Source: Acetispira formosa (nom. nud.) (GTDB taxonomy: Bacteria > Desulfobacterota > Desulfarculia > Adiutricales > Adiutricaceae). Taken from it: a DNA stretch of 64,000 nucleotides. The notes under the pieces are model-generated. The model searched no databases and was not told the DNA's origin. It saw only the letters and a program-made list of their open reading frames with translations. Location of the stretch: NCBI GenBank assembly GCA_023525915.1, contig CP026657.1, positions 3,186,001 to 3,250,000 of the forward strand. The letters run 5' to 3'. Shown in pieces: positions 46,909 through 55,191 of the stretch (the first letter of the stretch is position 1; the number at the start of each line of letters is the position of its first letter). The position numbers and the translations under genes are program-made.

Positions 46909-47691
46909 GTGACAATTCCATTGCGAAACCCTGTGCCCGCCGACGCGATTCGCGCTTTATTCAAAAACGTGACCAAGCGCTTCGGTGCCCGGCCGGTTTT
47001 TGAAAATTTGAGCCTGAAACTGAAGCGGGGAGGCCGCTACGGCCTCCTCGGCCCCAACGGCGCGGGGAAGACCACCTTGATGCGCCTCATGTATGGCGCG
47101 TTGTGCCCCGATGACGGAGAGGTGCTGGTTGACGGCCTCGTCCCCTGGCGTGAAACCTGGGCGGTGCTGGCCCGATTGGGTGTATTGGCCGAGAACGCGC
47201 CGCTGGTGCCTGAACTGACTCCCCAGGAGCACCTGAAGCTGGCCGCGTCCCTGCGTGGCCTGAGTTCGAAAGATTTTTCCGGTGAGTGCGAACGGCTGTC
47301 GTCGGCCTTGAACCTGTCGGCTTTCTTGAAATGTCCGGCCGGGGCGCTTTCAATGGGGCAGAGACGGCGGGCCGCCCTGGCCGCCGCTTTCATGGGGCAG
47401 CCGGATTTTTTGATTCTGGATGAACCCACCAGCGGGCTGGACCCGGATGAAGCCGCGCATCTGCGCAATCTCCTGTCTGACCTTCCGTCCTCAGCCACTC
47501 TTCTTATATCCAGCCACATTCTAAGTGAAGTTTTTGACCTGACTTCTGAAATAATAGTTCTGGCCGGTGGGCGGCTGAAGGCTCAGGGGCCTTGGGTTGA
47601 TTTCCTCGATGTGCGGGAGAACCCCGGTGAAAGCGTTTTGCGGGCTTCGTATTTGAAACTGACCGAATCAGGCCCGGAGGCCGGGCAATGA
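46909..47691 (+). CDS. ABC transporter ATP-binding protein (GldA-like)
   Basis: A 260-residue ATPase with Walker A GLLGPNGAGKTTLMRL, signature LSMGQRRRAALAAA, Walker B FLILDEPTSGLDPDEAA and the H-loop ISSHILSE. The GTG start at 46909 follows AAAGGCGGTGAGG. It overlaps the permease gene by 4 bases, and the third gene encodes a GldG-type auxiliary protein. This three-gene set resembles the GldA/GldF/GldG exporters of Bacteroidetes and similar sets found across deltaproteobacteria. The substrate is unknown; an envelope-related export role is likely. Confidence 0.88.
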   Translation: MTIPLRNPVPADAIRALFKNVTKRFGARPVFENLSLKLKRGGRYGLLGPNGAGKTTLMRLMYGALCPDDGEVLVDGLVPWRETWAVLARLGVLAENAPLVPELTPQEHLKLAASLRGLSSKDFSGECERLSSALNLSAFLKCPAGALSMGQRRRAALAAAFMGQPDFLILDEPTSGLDPDEAAHLRNLLSDLPSSATLLISSHILSEVFDLTSEIIVLAGGRLKAQGPWVDFLDVRENPGESVLRASYLKLTESGPEAGQ

Positions 47692-48479
47692 TGATGAGGC
47701 CCCAGATATCGAACGGCCGGGCTATAAGTCTGGTGGCCGGGGCTGAACTGAAAAGTTTCTGGGGCGGCGCTTCAGCCGGGCTGGCTGTCGCCGTTTTTTT
47801 AGGGTTATCCGGCTTCTTCTTTTATAATGGTGTGGCCGATTATGTCATGGGCGCGCTCCTGGCCGCCTCCAAAGGGCGTGCCCTGGACGCCTCGATATCG
47901 TTATTTTCGCAAGGGCTTACTTACATTTCGCTGGTGATGATGCTGGTGGCCCCTTTGGTAACCATGCGTTCGCTCACTCCCGCCCGACGGGGCGGTCGCC
48001 TGGATTTTTTCCAGACCATGCCTCTGAACGGACCTCAAATCATATTGGGTCAATATCTGTCCGCGTTCCTTTCTCTGGCAATCCTGATAATTCTGGCTCT
48101 GGTCCCCTTTGTGGTATTGCTGGCCGCCGGCGTCGGGAGTCTGGCGGTTCTTTTCACCGCCGCCGCCGGGCTTCTGGCCCTTGGGTCGGCCCTGGCCGCC
48201 CTGGGCCTGATGTGTTCGGCCGCCTCCAGCTCGCCCATGGGAGCCGCGTTGGGCGCGCTTGGCCTTGGCGGCCTGATGTGGGTGTTGGGCTGGGCCGCGC
48301 CCTATCTGGACGGCCTGTTCGGCGATATTTGGTCCGGGCTGGCTTTCATGCCGCGCATATCACGTTTCGCCCTGGGCATGCTCGATGGCAACGATCTGCT
48401 GTTCTTCGCCGTTCTGACTGTCGCGGCGCTTTTAAACGCCGCTGTCCTCCTGGCCGCCCGCACCGGCGGAGGTGACTGA
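47688..48479 (+). CDS. ABC transporter permease (ABC-2/GldF-like)
   Basis: A 263-residue integral membrane protein with about six hydrophobic helices (AVAVFLGLSGFFFYNGVADYV, YISLVMMLVAPLVTMRS, LAILIILALVPFVVLLAAG, GLLALGSALAALGLMCSAAS, LGLGGLMWVLGWAAPYL, LFFAVLTVAALLNAAVLLAA). The segment MRSLTPARRGGRLDFFQTMPLNGPQIILGQYLSA is typical of ABC-2 permeases. It is coupled to the ATPase upstream (4-base overlap) and to the auxiliary protein downstream (stop/start overlap). Confidence 0.85.
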   Translation: MMMRPQISNGRAISLVAGAELKSFWGGASAGLAVAVFLGLSGFFFYNGVADYVMGALLAASKGRALDASISLFSQGLTYISLVMMLVAPLVTMRSLTPARRGGRLDFFQTMPLNGPQIILGQYLSAFLSLAILIILALVPFVVLLAAGVGSLAVLFTAAAGLLALGSALAALGLMCSAASSSPMGAALGALGLGGLMWVLGWAAPYLDGLFGDIWSGLAFMPRISRFALGMLDGNDLLFFAVLTVAALLNAAVLLAARTGGGD

Positions 48480-49981
48480 TGCGCGGACTCTTTCGCAACC
48501 TGACCCTGGTCTGCCTCGTCGCGGCTTTGCTGGGCCATTTCAGCGCCCCGGATTTTCCGGGCTTCGCGGTGCTGCCTTTGGCGGCCGCCCTTTTGTGCGC
48601 GGTGCTGGCCGGTCCCGCTCAATGGCGGCGGGATTTTACCCGCCTCACCGCGCCCGCCGGAAGGACTGGCTTACGGGCTGTGACCATTGCCGTCCTCACC
48701 CTGGCTGTGCTGCTGGCGGTGGGCGCCTTGAAAGCTTTGCCTGTTTTTAATCTTGGTCCGGGCAATATCATTTCACTGTCGCCAGCCACGCTTGAGCTTT
48801 TAGGGAGGCTTGACCGCCGGGTGAATGTCGTCATTAACCTTGGCCCGCAGGACCCCCACGAAGCCCGCCTCCGGGAGCTGGCCGCCCACTACGCCCGGAA
48901 TTCATCCGGCCGGATGCATTTCACCTTCATCAATCCCCAGACCAACACCATCAATGAGACCGGAGGCCCCCGGCTGGTGGAAAATGACACGGCCCTGGTT
49001 GAGGCTGAAAGTTTCCGCGAAAACATTTCACCGGTCTCGGAAACGACCATTAACAGCGCCCTCACCCGTCTTTTGATTCCCGAGCGGCGTCTGGTTTATT
49101 TCCTGAACACTTTTGGGGAGAAAATGGTGAGCGACCGCGGCCCCAACGGTTTGAGCGGATGGGCGGAAGATCTGGGCGGGCAGCGCATAGTGGCCCTGGA
49201 TCATTATTGGCCGGAAGGCGCGCCCATTCCGGCGGAGGCCTCCGCCGTGGTGCTGGCCGGGCCGAAAGCTCCGCTGGGCGGGATGCGCGAAACCATGCTG
49301 CTGAACTACATTAAAAACGGCGGCCGGGTAATGATCATGGCCGACCCCCTGACAGTGGCGGTCAGCCCGGAGTTCTGGCATCCCTTTGGCCTGGAAAACC
49401 TGGACGGATTGGTGGTGGATCCTGAAAGCAATCTGGCCGGGACTGGTGAAACTTTTGTGATAAGTAACGATTATCCATCGCACCCCATGACTCACGGCCT
49501 TTCCCAGCCCATACTCTGGCCGCTGGCCGGGGCCTTTTTCACCCTCAATGACGATGGCTATGCGGACTTTCCAACTGAAACTTATGCCCTGGCCATGTCG
49601 TCCTTTGCCTCCTGGCTGGAGACTGACCCCGGCTCTTTATCCGACGGCAGCCTTCGTTATCAGCCGGATGCGGATAAGGCCGGTCCGCTGGTTCTGGCGG
49701 CGGCCAGCGCCTTGAACAACGGAGGCCGTCTGCTGGCTCTGGCCGATTCCGATCTGGCCGTCAACAATTTTCGCGGTTTCACGGGCAATCGGAATTTCAC
49801 CTCAGCCGCTGTCCACTGGCTGCTGGACGGGGAGGCGGCCCCGCCCGTCAGCCGTGACCAGACCAGGGAACTCATCTTCACCCATATTTCGGCCCGTCTG
49901 GTTTTCTGGCTGCCGGTGGTGGTCTGGCCGCTGGGCATACTTGGCGTATGGGCGCTGTTCATTCGCCGGAAGAGGTACTGA
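48479..49981 (+). CDS. GldG-like ABC transporter auxiliary protein
   Basis: A 500-residue protein. Two to three N-terminal hydrophobic helices lead to a large periplasmic domain with ISLSPATLELLGRLDRRVNVVINL, a TINSALTRLLIPERRLVYFLNTFGE segment and MLLNYIKNGGRVMIMADP, the IFT52-like/DUF4350-type fold of GldG family proteins. One C-terminal membrane helix (LVFWLPVVVWPLGILGVWALFI) ends in basic RRKRY. GGAGG lies 6 bases before the ATG. With the two preceding genes it forms a complete transporter. The tilS start codon lies just after its stop. Confidence 0.85.
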   Translation: MRGLFRNLTLVCLVAALLGHFSAPDFPGFAVLPLAAALLCAVLAGPAQWRRDFTRLTAPAGRTGLRAVTIAVLTLAVLLAVGALKALPVFNLGPGNIISLSPATLELLGRLDRRVNVVINLGPQDPHEARLRELAAHYARNSSGRMHFTFINPQTNTINETGGPRLVENDTALVEAESFRENISPVSETTINSALTRLLIPERRLVYFLNTFGEKMVSDRGPNGLSGWAEDLGGQRIVALDHYWPEGAPIPAEASAVVLAGPKAPLGGMRETMLLNYIKNGGRVMIMADPLTVAVSPEFWHPFGLENLDGLVVDPESNLAGTGETFVISNDYPSHPMTHGLSQPILWPLAGAFFTLNDDGYADFPTETYALAMSSFASWLETDPGSLSDGSLRYQPDADKAGPLVLAAASALNNGGRLLALADSDLAVNNFRGFTGNRNFTSAAVHWLLDGEAAPPVSRDQTRELIFTHISARLVFWLPVVVWPLGILGVWALFIRRKRY

Positions 49982-49982
49982 C

Positions 49983-51029
49983 ATGGCCAGGCAGCAAATA
50001 TTCAGCCATAAGCAAAGATTCGGCGACGCCCTGCGGGGGCTTTGTCCATCGTGGAAAAGTGAACGGTTTGTAGTGGCCTTTTCCGGCGGGCTCGACTCGA
50101 CGGCTTTGCTCCGGCTGGCGGCCGAAATTATGCCGCCGGAGCGAATTGTGGCCGCCCATCTCAACCACCGTCTTAGGGGCCAGGCGGCGGATGAGGATCA
50201 GCGCTTTGCCGCCGGGACCGCCGCTGAACTGGGGATTGAATTCATCTCCGCAGGAATTGATGTGGCCGCGCTGGCGGACAGTCGCGGCAAGGGCGTGGAA
50301 GAGGCGGCCCGGCGGGCGCGGTATATTTTTCTGGCTGAGGCGGCGGCAAAGGCCGGCGCGGGTTTCATTCTCACCGCCCATCAGGCCGACGACCAGACCG
50401 AGACGATTCTGATGAATTTTATCAGAGGGGCCGGGGCCGGGGGCCTGGCTGGAATACATCCGCGCCGGAAACTGGGTGACGTGGAGCTTTTGCGTCCCCT
50501 CCTGGGATTCAGCCGGGAGGATTTGAAAGCTTTTTTGAATGCAGCCGGGCAAACCTGGGTGGAGGACAAATCCAACCAGGATTCGCGTTATCGCCGCAAC
50601 GCTTTGCGTTTGGATATCATCCCCCGGCTGAAGAGCGTCAATCCCCGTCTGGGGGAGGCCCTGAACCGGTCGGCGGCTGTTTTGCGCTCTGAAGAAGATT
50701 TCTGGAAAGAGCATTTACATAAATTGTGGCCGGTGATAGTGGGCGCGGATGATGAAACCGCCAACACCCTGACCTTGAAACGCGGTGAACTTGAACGTCT
50801 GACGGTAGCGGAGCGGAGACGTTTCATTTATGAGGCCTTTTTGAAAATAAAGAGCCGTGATCAGCGCATGAAAGATGAGACAGGCGAACCCATGAGTTTT
50901 GCCACGGTGGAGGTGGTTCTGGAAATAATGAACTATCCCACGCACAGCGGCCTGGACTTGCCGGGCGGCCTCAGAGCGGAAGTTTTTAAGGAAGAATTGA
51001 AGTTGTCGCCAGCCTCTCGTTTTATATAA
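49983..51029 (+). CDS. tilS: tRNA(Ile)-lysidine synthase
   Basis: A 348-residue protein. The PP-loop FVVAFSGGLDSTALLRLAAEI binds ATP. HLNHRLRGQAADEDQ, GFILTAHQADDQTETILMNFIRGAGAGGLAGI and RPLLGFSREDLKAFL are the TilS core motifs, and SRYRRNALRLDIIPRL follows. It converts the wobble cytidine of the minor tRNA-Ile(CAT) to lysidine, which is essential in most bacteria. ATG 49983 follows AGAGG and the stop of the preceding gene; the longer frame to 49854 overlaps that gene and is rejected. The C-terminal third is shorter than in E. coli TilS. A hairpin terminator follows. Confidence 0.93.
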   Translation: MARQQIFSHKQRFGDALRGLCPSWKSERFVVAFSGGLDSTALLRLAAEIMPPERIVAAHLNHRLRGQAADEDQRFAAGTAAELGIEFISAGIDVAALADSRGKGVEEAARRARYIFLAEAAAKAGAGFILTAHQADDQTETILMNFIRGAGAGGLAGIHPRRKLGDVELLRPLLGFSREDLKAFLNAAGQTWVEDKSNQDSRYRRNALRLDIIPRLKSVNPRLGEALNRSAAVLRSEEDFWKEHLHKLWPVIVGADDETANTLTLKRGELERLTVAERRRFIYEAFLKIKSRDQRMKDETGEPMSFATVEVVLEIMNYPTHSGLDLPGGLRAEVFKEELKLSPASRFI

Positions 51030-51031
51030 AG

Positions 51032-51054
51032 GATTGCGGCCAAAGGCCGCAATC
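51032..51054. terminator. Hairpin terminator between tilS and the convergent HD-GYP gene
   Basis: GATTGCGGCC aaa GGCCGCAATC, 10 perfect pairs, just after the tilS stop; only a weak T-run follows. Confidence 0.6.
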
Positions 51055-51098
51055 AAGTTTGATGACAAAGTCATTCCGTCGTAGCCATCAGCGGTTCA

Positions 51099-51128
51099 GC
51101 ATCGTGAAAAGCATGGTTTTCACGATGC
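51099..51128. repeat. Perfect 12-bp inverted repeat
   Basis: GCATCGTGAAAA gcatgg TTTTCACGATGC between the convergent genes. The A4/T4 base of the stem could serve as a bidirectional terminator. Confidence 0.55.
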
Positions 51129-51236
51129 GAGTAGCGGCTAATCCCTTAATATCAGTCGCTATCGCTCCGTCGCCTACGGTGACCTTGACCGGCTAGATCA
51201 GATGATTTCGCTTGGCCGGGACTTTGTCAGCAATCC

Positions 51237-52493
51237 TCAAAATCTTGAGTCAGGACACCGCAGCTTGATATCATCGGTCAGGTTGCGGAAGAAACCGGCC
51301 GCCTCTGACTGGGCCTGCCGGCGGATCTCATTGACCTCGCCATAATTATCACGCACCAGTTGCACCAAATCGCCGTCCAGCCCGCCCTGCTCAACCATGC
51401 TGCTCAGGATGGACATGGTTTTATCTTCGTCCAGACCAGCCCGGTAGGGGCGGTCCTCCGTCAAGGCGGTCATAACGTCGGCCACAGCCATTAACCGGGA
51501 TTCAGTGGGAATCCGCTCGGCGGTGAGGCCATTGGGGTAGCCCCGGCCATTGAGCTTTTCATGGTGGAGGGCCCCCCAGGGAGTGACTTTCTCAAAGCCG
51601 GGAATACCGCCGAGCACATCCAGGCTCAACTGGGCGTGGTGGCTGACCTTTTTAAACTCATGGTTGTCAAGCGGCCCGGGCTTTTCAATCAATTCGTTAG
51701 GCACGCCAATTTTGCCTATATCATGCAGCAGCCCGGCTACAAACATGGTGGAGCGGTCCGCGTCGTCCAGCCAGGCCAATTGATGCAGAGCCCGGCCAAT
51801 CCAGGCCACCCCGGTGGAATGGGTGGCTGTGAAGGGGCTCCTGGAATCGATGACATGCGAAAAAAGCATGGAAAAAACCGTGACGTCTTCATCCTTAAGA
51901 ATCAGCTCCGGCGTTGGGTGATCATCGAGGTATTGCCCGGAATTTTCCAACATATCATAAAAGGCCGGGTCATCCATAAAGTCCAGAACCGCCTCGGCGC
52001 TGGTCTTTTCAAAGGAGCGGCCTATGCCGTTTTTTACTATACAGCGAAGATAGTCCAGCTCAGGGTTCAGGCGCGAATGCACATCAACGCTGTCCGCCAG
52101 GTGCACCAGGTTGCCGATCACCCCCACGGCCCGCTCCGCCTCCGGCAGCTCCCGCACCATCTGCCAGTCCGTATGATGATAAAGCAGCACCCGGGCCTCT
52201 TCATATAATACCGGGCAGGTTCTCAGCATCAGATATCCGGCCTGGCTGTGGCGGGTCATTTCCTTTTCAAAAACCAGATTGTCGGTGCGGTCATGAAGGG
52301 GTATGACCCCTACGTCATGAAGCATGGCCGATATAACCACCCGGTGATGCTCTTCAGGGGGCAGAGACAGGCGGAGGCAAATCTGGTCGGCGACCACAGC
52401 CGTCCGCTGATGGTGGCTGGCCAATGTAGTATTGACCATATCAATTACGCCGGAGAAACCCTTAACAAGATCAAACATGTTTACTTGAAGCAC
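51237..52493 (-). CDS. Tandem HD / HD-GYP domain signalling protein
   Basis: A 418-residue protein with two HD-type domains. The first (residues about 20-130) has HHQRTAVVAD, AMLHDVGVIPLHD and HHTDW. The second (about 225-370) is a full HD-GYP: HSTGVAWIGRALHQLA, LLHDIGKIGVPNELIEKPGPLD, HHAQLSLDVLGG and HHEKLNGRGYPNGLTAERIP. The second is predicted to hydrolyse cyclic di-GMP; the first may be regulatory. No membrane segment is visible. The start is GTG 52493, with an AAGGA nearby; ATG 52478 is an alternative. It is transcribed convergently with tilS. Confidence 0.85.
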   Translation of the reverse strand: MLQVNMFDLVKGFSGVIDMVNTTLASHHQRTAVVADQICLRLSLPPEEHHRVVISAMLHDVGVIPLHDRTDNLVFEKEMTRHSQAGYLMLRTCPVLYEEARVLLYHHTDWQMVRELPEAERAVGVIGNLVHLADSVDVHSRLNPELDYLRCIVKNGIGRSFEKTSAEAVLDFMDDPAFYDMLENSGQYLDDHPTPELILKDEDVTVFSMLFSHVIDSRSPFTATHSTGVAWIGRALHQLAWLDDADRSTMFVAGLLHDIGKIGVPNELIEKPGPLDNHEFKKVSHHAQLSLDVLGGIPGFEKVTPWGALHHEKLNGRGYPNGLTAERIPTESRLMAVADVMTALTEDRPYRAGLDEDKTMSILSSMVEQGGLDGDLVQLVRDNYGEVNEIRRQAQSEAAGFFRNLTDDIKLRCPDSRF

Positions 52494-52994
52494 GATAAAC
52501 CAATCCTTAAAAATTTTACCTGGCTCCGCGGTCTGCCTGGACCGTCCCGGCCTGTAAATCAGTATCCATTAATAAATAATGATTAAAAAATATTTTAGGA
52601 TTATATCCCAGTGCTGAAAATAGTGCAATTAACATATTGGTTATATAGTATATTTTGTAGTTATAACTGGAGGGGAACGAAAGATAAAATTAAGTTATAT
52701 ATCAGATTTCAGCCGCTCAGACGCCTTATGCCACTCTGCCGCCAGTTCCATATTGCCCGCAAAATCCCATAATTAGACCGGGTGGCGGAATAATAGGCCC
52801 TCCAAATAGATTTGCCAGACCAAGGCGGGCTGTAGTATAATATAAATTTATTATCATGCTTTTTGCATGGATGCTTATAGCCGAAATGGCTTTTTACTTA
52901 ATCCAGTCATTTTCAACAGGCGGCCGCAGCCCGGATCACAGGGCGGCAAGGCCATATATGCGCTCCCGCCGGAGCGCCATGATGAGAGCTGTCC
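52494..52994. other. AT-rich spacer between divergent signalling genes
   Basis: About 500 bases without a convincing gene. It contains the promoter at 52812-52841 and, around 52756-52770, a CCCATAATTAG stretch like the end of a family A repeat, possibly a decayed copy. Confidence 0.5.
52812..52841 (+). promoter_or_regulatory. Candidate sigma-70 promoter for the pseudo-receiver/TPR gene
   Basis: TTGCCA, an 18-base spacer, TATAAT; about 150 bases upstream of the start codon. Confidence 0.6.
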
Positions 52995-54026
52995 ATGAGG
53001 GATGCGGGGCAAATAACCATACTGCTGGTCGATCCGGTCACCAGGGAACTGGACCGGCTAGGCTCTATGCTGCAGGAAATGGGGTTGTTTAACTTTCTTC
53101 AGGCCGAAAACGGCCCTGAAGCCCTGGCCATGGTCAACAATTTCAGCCCGGAAATGGTCATCGCCCAGCAGGGAACGCCGATGATAAACGGCCTGACTCT
53201 CCTGCGGCTGGTGCGGGAGCAGGATTCACCCGAAAGCGAAACCATTTTTATCCTCTACGGCGACGGGCTCAACAGCCGCCAACTGGCCCAGGCCGGACGG
53301 GCCGGGGTCAACGCCATTATCGTCATGCCCTGCGAGCCGGAGGTTTTCAAGGCCAAAATTGAAGAGGCCATTAATCCCCCCAAAGATCCGGCGGACGAAA
53401 AAGCCGATGAACTGTATGACCTGAGCCTCAAACAGATCAATCAGGGACAGCTGGAGGAGGCCCTGGTAACCAGCCAGTCGATTCTGGACATCCATGACAA
53501 GGCTGAAGTATACTTTAACATGGGCTATATCAAAAGCATGAAGGGCGAGCTGGAAGAGGCCCTGGAATGTTTTCGCCGGGCCACCGTCATCAATGGCTTT
53601 CACGCCAGGGCCTATAAGCAGATCGGCCTGATTTATGAAAAGATGGGCCGCCCGGAAGAGGCGGCGGCCAATCTGGAAATGGCCGCCGAGATTCATCTGG
53701 AAAGGCACCAGAACGACGAAGCCGAAGAAATTTACAATACCGTGCTGGTGTTGAGGCCGGACACAACCAACGTCTATAACAGTCTGGGCATAATTTACCG
53801 CCGCCAGAGGCGGCTGGACGAGGCCTTGCGGGCCTATGAAAAGGCTGTGCGCGTCCACCCGGACGACGAATTTATTTATTTTAACGCCGCCAGAGTCTAT
53901 CTGGACATGGGCAACAGCATAATGGCCCAGAAATATCTGCGGCAGTCCATAAAAATAAATCCTGATTTCAGCGAGGCCATCGATCTGTTGAGGGCCACGG
54001 AAATGGGCCTTAAAATAAAAATATAA
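52995..54026 (+). CDS. Pseudo-receiver domain protein with TPR repeats
   Basis: A 343-residue protein. Residues 1-125 have the receiver fold (ITILLVDPVTRELDRLGSML, AENGPEALAMVNNF, MINGLTLLRLVRE). The position of the phospho-aspartate reads VIAQQG instead of L-L-D, and the usual K-P lysine is lost (VMPCEP), so it probably cannot be phosphorylated. From about residue 130 on there are five or more TPR units (AEVYFNMGYIKSMKGELEEALECFRRA, ARAYKQIGLIYEKMGRPEEAAANLEMA, NVYNSLGIIYRRQRRLDEALRAYEKA). Likely a cytoplasmic scaffold for protein partners. A PilZ gene follows in the same direction. Confidence 0.82.
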   Translation: MRDAGQITILLVDPVTRELDRLGSMLQEMGLFNFLQAENGPEALAMVNNFSPEMVIAQQGTPMINGLTLLRLVREQDSPESETIFILYGDGLNSRQLAQAGRAGVNAIIVMPCEPEVFKAKIEEAINPPKDPADEKADELYDLSLKQINQGQLEEALVTSQSILDIHDKAEVYFNMGYIKSMKGELEEALECFRRATVINGFHARAYKQIGLIYEKMGRPEEAAANLEMAAEIHLERHQNDEAEEIYNTVLVLRPDTTNVYNSLGIIYRRQRRLDEALRAYEKAVRVHPDDEFIYFNAARVYLDMGNSIMAQKYLRQSIKINPDFSEAIDLLRATEMGLKIKI

Positions 54027-54130
54027 ACTGACTTTTAAATGATGGGGCCCAGTGGCAAGACCAGACCCCGTGGCCCGAAATAAAAAAATACAGCCTCAGC
54101 CTGATGCTGAGGCCAGGGGTTTCAGGTGAA

Positions 54131-54820
54131 ATGTTAGAGAAAAGACCGCTTTCCCCCGATGTGTTGATTTGCGGAACGACCGTCCGTCTGATGGCGCTGG
54201 AGACCACCAAATCCAAGTGGACCACCATCTTGATCGGCGCGCGGCCGGGACGCTATATTATTGTCGAAATGCCGAGGGTGGCCGGGGGGCCCGTCAAGCT
54301 GGACGAAGGCACCATGTGGGCGGCCAACTTCATCAGCAAAGGCAGCGTCTACAGCTTCCAGACCACCGTGACCGGCTATACCTACCGCATGGTGCCTCTG
54401 TTATTTCTCGAATACCCCAGGGAAGTTGAAATCGCCAGCCTGCGAACCGAGAAACGCTACCCGGTCAACATACCCATGACCATGAAAATAAGGACTTTTC
54501 CGCCCGAAGAGCGGGCCGAGGATTTGCTGACCCCGGAAAATCTGGCCGGTACCCTCAAGGCGCTGGTGGTGGATCTGTCCGAGGGCGGCTTCATGATGGC
54601 CTCCCCGGTGCCGCTTCCGGTCGAAAGCACCATTGACGCGACTTTTTATCTGCCGCGTGAGGAGGCCATTGCCAATATCAGGGCCGTGGTCAAGGCCTGC
54701 CGGGGCAAACCCGGCAGCTATTTCGTGGGCCTGTCGTATTTGCCCAGCACAGAGGCGGATACGGCGGGACGCATCAGCGACATCATAACAAACATTGAAA
54801 ATATGCCGCTAAGATTGTAG
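54131..54820 (+). CDS. PilZ-domain (YcgR-like) c-di-GMP receptor
   Basis: A 229-residue protein. The N-terminal half resembles the YcgR N-terminal domain (ILIGARPGRYIIVEMPR, FISKGSVYSFQTTVTGYTYRMVPLLFLEYP). The PilZ domain has both c-di-GMP-binding motifs: R-x3-R in RTEKRYPVNIPM and D-x-S-x2-G in VVDLSEGGFMMA. The ATG at 54131 follows AGGTGA. In other bacteria such proteins slow flagellar motors or regulate surface behaviour when c-di-GMP is high. It lies in a block with two HD-GYP proteins in this window, so it may read the same second messenger. Confidence 0.85.
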   Translation: MLEKRPLSPDVLICGTTVRLMALETTKSKWTTILIGARPGRYIIVEMPRVAGGPVKLDEGTMWAANFISKGSVYSFQTTVTGYTYRMVPLLFLEYPREVEIASLRTEKRYPVNIPMTMKIRTFPPEERAEDLLTPENLAGTLKALVVDLSEGGFMMASPVPLPVESTIDATFYLPREEAIANIRAVVKACRGKPGSYFVGLSYLPSTEADTAGRISDIITNIENMPLRL

Positions 54821-54875
54821 AATACTCTCTGGTCCCGGACCGTGGTTCTTATTTGGGCCGCCCGCCTAAAAAACA

Positions 54876-55142
54876 GCGGGCCGAACGGCAGTGAGACGGA
54901 GCGAAAAGGCTTTGGCCGCGCTTGAACCGTCTTTTTCAATGATGCGGCTGGCTTGGAGCCTGTAAAGCAGCAATTCTCAAAGTGGATGGCAATTTTAAAA
55001 TAGCAGGTCGCCCCGGAAGGGGTGATCGAGCGCCAGCGACTGGTTTTGGCGGCGAAACAGTTCTTCGCGAAGCAAAAATCGCACTTTTTGCGTAGCTGCA
55101 CGGCACTTTTTGAAGGGAAAAAGTTTACTTTGAGAATTGCTG
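54876..55142 (+). repeat. Family A palindromic repeats, partial copy A4a and copy A4b
   Basis: A4a (54876-54965) has only CGGCAGTGAGACGGAGCG and neighbouring bases. A4b (54968-55142) is bounded by a perfect 17-bp inverted repeat, GCAGCAATTCTCAAAGT with ACTTTGAGAATTGCTGC. It holds CGAGCGCCAGCGACTGGTTTT and GCAAAAAtcgcacTTTTTGC. It ends about 50 bases before the next start codon. Confidence 0.78.
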
Positions 55143-55191
55143 CCTGTAAAGGCCGCATGTCGACATGTCTCTAGCACTGGAAGGTATTATA

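Noticed and set aside
52856..53092. 78-codon plus-strand ORF before the pseudo-receiver gene
   Set aside because: It overlaps the promoter/leader and the start of the supported gene; no ribosome site.
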